Source of the DNA: an uncultured Caulobacterales bacterium
GTDB taxonomy: Bacteria; Pseudomonadota; Alphaproteobacteria; Caulobacterales; Caulobacteraceae
DNA length: 64,000 bases
Assembly (NCBI GenBank): GCA_903837135.1
Contig: CAILTK010000032.1
Coordinates: 1-64,000, forward strand
Reading direction: 5' to 3'
Shown: piece by piece, positions 61,329-64,000 of the stretch
Layout of the letters: every line of letters starts with the position of its first letter
How positions within the stretch are numbered: the stretch's first letter is position 1
The notes under the pieces: generated by a model
Told to the model about the DNA's origin: nothing
The model's database searches: none
Seen by the model: only the letters and a program-made list of their open reading frames with translations
Translations under genes and position numbers: made by a program

Positions 61329-62425
61329 AGGTTGAGCTCCATGAAGATCAACGCGAACACCGCGTCCATGACGATGATCGAGAAGATCGACTGCACCACC
61401 GCGATGGTCACGCGGCGCCCGAGCTGCTCCACGTCGCCGCCCACCTCCAGCCCCTGCCGGCAGCCGATGGCGGCGATGACCACGGCCAGAAAGGGCGCCT
61501 TGACCAGGCCGAGCCAGAAATGGACCGGTCCGACGTTGGTGAGAAGGCGCTGCAGGAAGAAGGACGGCGTCAGATCGAGCACCCCCCAGCAGACCAGCAT
61601 GCCGCCGACGATGCTCGACACCATGGCCACGAAGGTCAGCAGCGGGGTCATGGACAGAAGGGCGATGAACCGCGGCAGGACCAGGGCTTCGAATGGATCG
61701 ACCCCCAGCACCTGCATGGCGTCGACTTCCTGATTCATCTTCATCGCCCCGAGTTCGGCGGCGAAGCTCGACGCCGATCGGCCGGCGAGCAGGACCGCGG
61801 TGATCAGGGTGCCGAATTCGCGCAGGCTGGCCACGCCGATCAGCTCGACGGTGAAGACCGAGGCGCCGAACTGGGAGAGAAGGTTGGCGCCGAGGAAGCC
61901 GACCGTGGCGCCGATGAAGAAATTGGTGATGGCGACGATCGGCAGGGCGTCGAGGCCGGCGCGCTCCATCAGGGCGACCGTAGGCGCGAGGCGCAGCCGG
62001 CCCGGGCTGACGGCGAGACGGGCGATGGTGGAGATCAGCCGGCCGATGAAGGCCATGGTGTGATAGGCGTCGGAGACGACGTTCTCGACGTTCTGGCCAG
62101 AGCGGACCAGCATGGCGTAGACCGAGCGCGGCTTGCCTTCGCCGCGCTCCTCCTCCTCGATCGGCCGGCCGACCAGGGCCGCCAGCCGGGCGATGTCCGG
62201 CCGGGCCTCGCCGCCGTCCGCCTTCACGCCGGCGTTCAGCAGCACGAAGGCGCCCGCCGTGTCGAAGGATCCGAGCTTGGCGACGTCGAGCGTGGCGTCC
62301 TTGGGCGCCTCACGGCGCAGCCGGTCTCCGGCGCGGCCGAGATTCTGCGCCGTCCAATCGCCGCTGAGCGCCACAACGGCGCCGCTGGGCGATCGGCGAA
62401 CTTCGAAAGCCGCTGGCTGACTCAT
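61325..62425 (-). CDS. STAS-MlaE fusion: lipid ABC transporter permease
   Basis: 366 residues from MSQPAAFEVRRSPSGA (chosen over an upstream start at 62518, where the sequence is less protein-like). Residues 5-95 form an MlaB-like STAS domain (VVALSGDWTAQNLGRAGDRL, LGSFDTAGAFVLLNAG). The rest is the MlaE permease with five or six helices and AGRSASSFAAELGAMKMNQE, the conserved coupling segment. The fusion explains why no separate mlaB gene is present. It heads the four-gene operon. Confidence 0.9.
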   Translation of the reverse strand: MSQPAAFEVRRSPSGAVVALSGDWTAQNLGRAGDRLRREAPKDATLDVAKLGSFDTAGAFVLLNAGVKADGGEARPDIARLAALVGRPIEEEERGEGKPRSVYAMLVRSGQNVENVVSDAYHTMAFIGRLISTIARLAVSPGRLRLAPTVALMERAGLDALPIVAITNFFIGATVGFLGANLLSQFGASVFTVELIGVASLREFGTLITAVLLAGRSASSFAAELGAMKMNQEVDAMQVLGVDPFEALVLPRFIALLSMTPLLTFVAMVSSIVGGMLVCWGVLDLTPSFFLQRLLTNVGPVHFWLGLVKAPFLAVVIAAIGCRQGLEVGGDVEQLGRRVTIAVVQSIFSIIVMDAVFALIFMELNL

Positions 62426-62590
62426 CCGGTGTGAGAGACTCCTCGCCCACAAAAGCCTAGCCAAAGCAAAGGTTGCCCGAAACCTTATTCGTACGCCGGG
62501 AAAAACGTCGGTGGACAAAGCCTGGCGATGGCGCGCGGCAGGCGCCGCATGCTAGATTTGGGCAGGACCGGGGGGTCTTGGAACCAGACG

Positions 62591-63610
62591 ATGCGTGCTT
62601 GTGTGCTTTGGCTCTGCGCCGTTGTGGCCGGCGCGGTGTTCACCCCTCCGCCCTCCCCTGCGGACGCTCAGGTCCCCAGCGACACCGTGACGGTGGTCGG
62701 CAAGCGACCGAGCAAACCCTGCGCCGAGAACGACACCGGCTGCATCCTCGCCATCGCCAAGGAAGTTTGGACCCGCTATCCTGAGCAGACCGAACGGTTC
62801 TGCAACAATTCGATCATTCGTAAGCAGGCTGAGCAGCAGTTGATCGAAAACATCATGGGTGGGGGCGACAATCCTCTCCAGCAGGTTTCTGCTAACAACA
62901 CGACGCTGGGGATCCCTCCCGCACTGAAGAAGGTGTGCGATTACAAGCCGGAGACGCCGGCGGGCTTCGACCGGTCGGTGTCGACCTGGGCGCCGTGGGT
63001 GAGCGTGCCCTCGTCCGCCGACCTCGCCGCCGCCTATCCCAAGGCCGGCCGCGCCCTGCCCGACGGCGGCGACGCCAAACTGAACTGCAGCGTCACCCCC
63101 AAGGGGAAACTCGAGAAATGCACCGTGTCGCAGGAGTCTCCGGACCATAAGGGCTTCGGCGACGCCGCCATGCGCCTGCGCGGCAAGTTCCTCGCCGACA
63201 TGAACCCCGCGGCCCCCCGCGGCGCGCCGGACAGCTGGATCGACATCTCCATCCACTTCCCCAACCCGTCCACGCCCGCCGCCGCCGCCGCGCCCCTCAC
63301 GCACCCGGACTGGATCGTCCTGCCCGACGCCGACAGGACCGCGCGTCTCTATCCGGCGGCCGCCCGCCAGGCCGGCGTACGCACCGGCGTCGGCCGGGTC
63401 GACTGCCAGGTGGGCGACAACGGGGCGCTCGGCGCCTGCAGTCTGGTCGGCGAAGAGCCGCCCGGGCTCGGCTTCGGCGACGCCGCCCTGGCCGCCGCCC
63501 CGGCCATGCACGCCAACCTCTGGTCCCGCAACGGCCAGCGCACGCCCGGCGCCCACATCATCGTCCCCCTTCGCTTCAACGCCGACGAGGGACAGAAGAG
63601 CGGGAGCTAG
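62591..63610 (+). CDS. Exported protein with two TonB-C-like domains
   Basis: 339 residues from MRACVLWLCAVVAGAV; the signal peptide ends near SPADAQ. The N-terminal part (VTVVGKRPSKPCAENDTGCI) contains a TonB-box-like VTVVGKR, followed by a Cys-containing helical region and two related C-terminal modules (LNCSVTPKGKLEKCTVSQES and VDCQVGDNGALGACSLVGEE), each like the beta-hairpin of a TonB C-terminal domain with paired cysteines. It lacks the inner-membrane anchor and Pro-rich spacer of real TonB. Divergent from the lipid transporter. Role is unknown. Confidence 0.78.
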   Translation: MRACVLWLCAVVAGAVFTPPPSPADAQVPSDTVTVVGKRPSKPCAENDTGCILAIAKEVWTRYPEQTERFCNNSIIRKQAEQQLIENIMGGGDNPLQQVSANNTTLGIPPALKKVCDYKPETPAGFDRSVSTWAPWVSVPSSADLAAAYPKAGRALPDGGDAKLNCSVTPKGKLEKCTVSQESPDHKGFGDAAMRLRGKFLADMNPAAPRGAPDSWIDISIHFPNPSTPAAAAAPLTHPDWIVLPDADRTARLYPAAARQAGVRTGVGRVDCQVGDNGALGACSLVGEEPPGLGFGDAALAAAPAMHANLWSRNGQRTPGAHIIVPLRFNADEGQKSGS

Positions 63611-63702
63611 AGCGGAGGCGCTTCGAGGCCGCCAGGTGGCGCTTTGAGCGTTCGCAAAGCCGCAGGGGACGCCCATCGGGACGGCCTGCCCCGCGACGGC
63701 CC

Positions 63703-63915
63703 CTACCCCAGCGTCACCAGCAGCTGATCCTCCTTCACCGCGTCGCTTTCGGCCACGTGCACGGCTTCGACCACGCCGGCGGAGGGGGCTTCGACGGGGA
63801 TCTCCATCTTCATCGATTCCAGGATGATCAGCACGTCGCCCTCGGCCACGCGCTGGCCGACGCTCACCTCGATCTTCCAGACCGAGCCTGAGATCTCCGA
63901 ACGCACCAGGGCCAT
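63703..63915 (-). CDS. Stand-alone biotin carboxyl carrier (biotinyl-lipoyl) protein
   Basis: 70 residues from MALVRSEISGSVWKIE. The single domain carries the biotinylation site ESMKMEIP with Lys 36, preceded by EGDVLIIL and followed by VVEAVHV. It is half the length of AccB, lacking its N-terminal thumb region, and resembles the small carriers of acyl-CoA or urea carboxylases. GGAGGAAGACCC precedes the ATG. No carboxylase gene is inside the window; one may lie further along. The last 85 bases show nothing more. Confidence 0.88.
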   Translation of the reverse strand: MALVRSEISGSVWKIEVSVGQRVAEGDVLIILESMKMEIPVEAPSAGVVEAVHVAESDAVKEDQLLVTLG

Positions 63916-64000
63916 GGGTCTTCCTCCGTACCGGCCATTCGAGCGGTCCCGGGCCTGGGGGTCAAGCCGATCTGATCGACTCCCCGCGGCCAGAGTTTTT

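Overview
The window is one contiguous stretch of very GC-rich, densely coded chromosome. It looks like an alphaproteobacterium, most likely a Caulobacterales member such as Phenylobacterium or Caulobacter. That is an inference from the mix of a large TonB-dependent receptor next to a TPR-sulfotransferase, a HisKA_2-type kinase, a three-gene pntAA/pntAB/pntB transhydrogenase, DUF992, and GCTA-like -10 elements. I saw no rRNA, tRNA, CRISPR array, insertion sequence or prophage.

Region 1 (1-20.8 kb) is a coherent redox and fermentation island. It holds two GH130 mannoside phosphorylase/hydrolase paralogues, a thioredoxin-reductase-like flavoprotein, three zinc alcohol dehydrogenases, an aldehyde dehydrogenase, the proton-translocating transhydrogenase, an NAD(P)HX repair enzyme, phosphoketolase, acetate kinase, a slipin and a FixJ-family response regulator. 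Phosphoketolase plus acetate kinase gives ATP from sugar phosphates without respiration. The dehydrogenases and transhydrogenase balance NAD(P)H, and the repair enzyme rescues damaged cofactor. Upstream of five transcription units there is the same motif, GTAGWTTCCGANSC. It always points at the gene, and in four cases lies about 28-29 bases before a CTA- or TTAA-like -10 element. The motif resembles FixJ-class operators, and the only FixJ-type regulator in view sits at the end of the island. I read this as a locally encoded, probably low-oxygen or redox-responsive regulon.

Region 2 (20.9-29.5 kb) centres on a three-PAS sensor kinase and a single-domain receiver encoded with a GTGA overlap. 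Around them are several very small proteins, some with strong ribosome binding sites, an exported acetamidase/formamidase-like protein and uncharacterised secreted proteins. Region 3 (29.7-39.5 kb) has a Tat-exported flavin amine oxidase coupled to a cytochrome c, a TonB-dependent receptor, a TPR-sulfotransferase, an exported alpha/beta hydrolase and a short-chain dehydrogenase.

Region 4 (39.5-56.9 kb) is mixed housekeeping and accessory: a 46-residue membrane protein, a hybrid histidine kinase, two exported class-C-type serine hydrolases, thioredoxin 2, an M28 peptidase, exonuclease III with an apparent CTG start, a TetR/SDR divergent pair, a CDF metal transporter, a His-rich secreted peptide, a beta-helix protein paired with a diheme cytochrome, a SemiSWEET, a TrpF-like protein and a GFA-family protein. 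Region 5 (56.9-63.9 kb) has a compact MlaE-MlaF-MlaD-lipoprotein lipid transport operon running into a 3-oxoacid CoA-transferase pair, a protein with two TonB-C-like domains, and a stand-alone biotin carrier.
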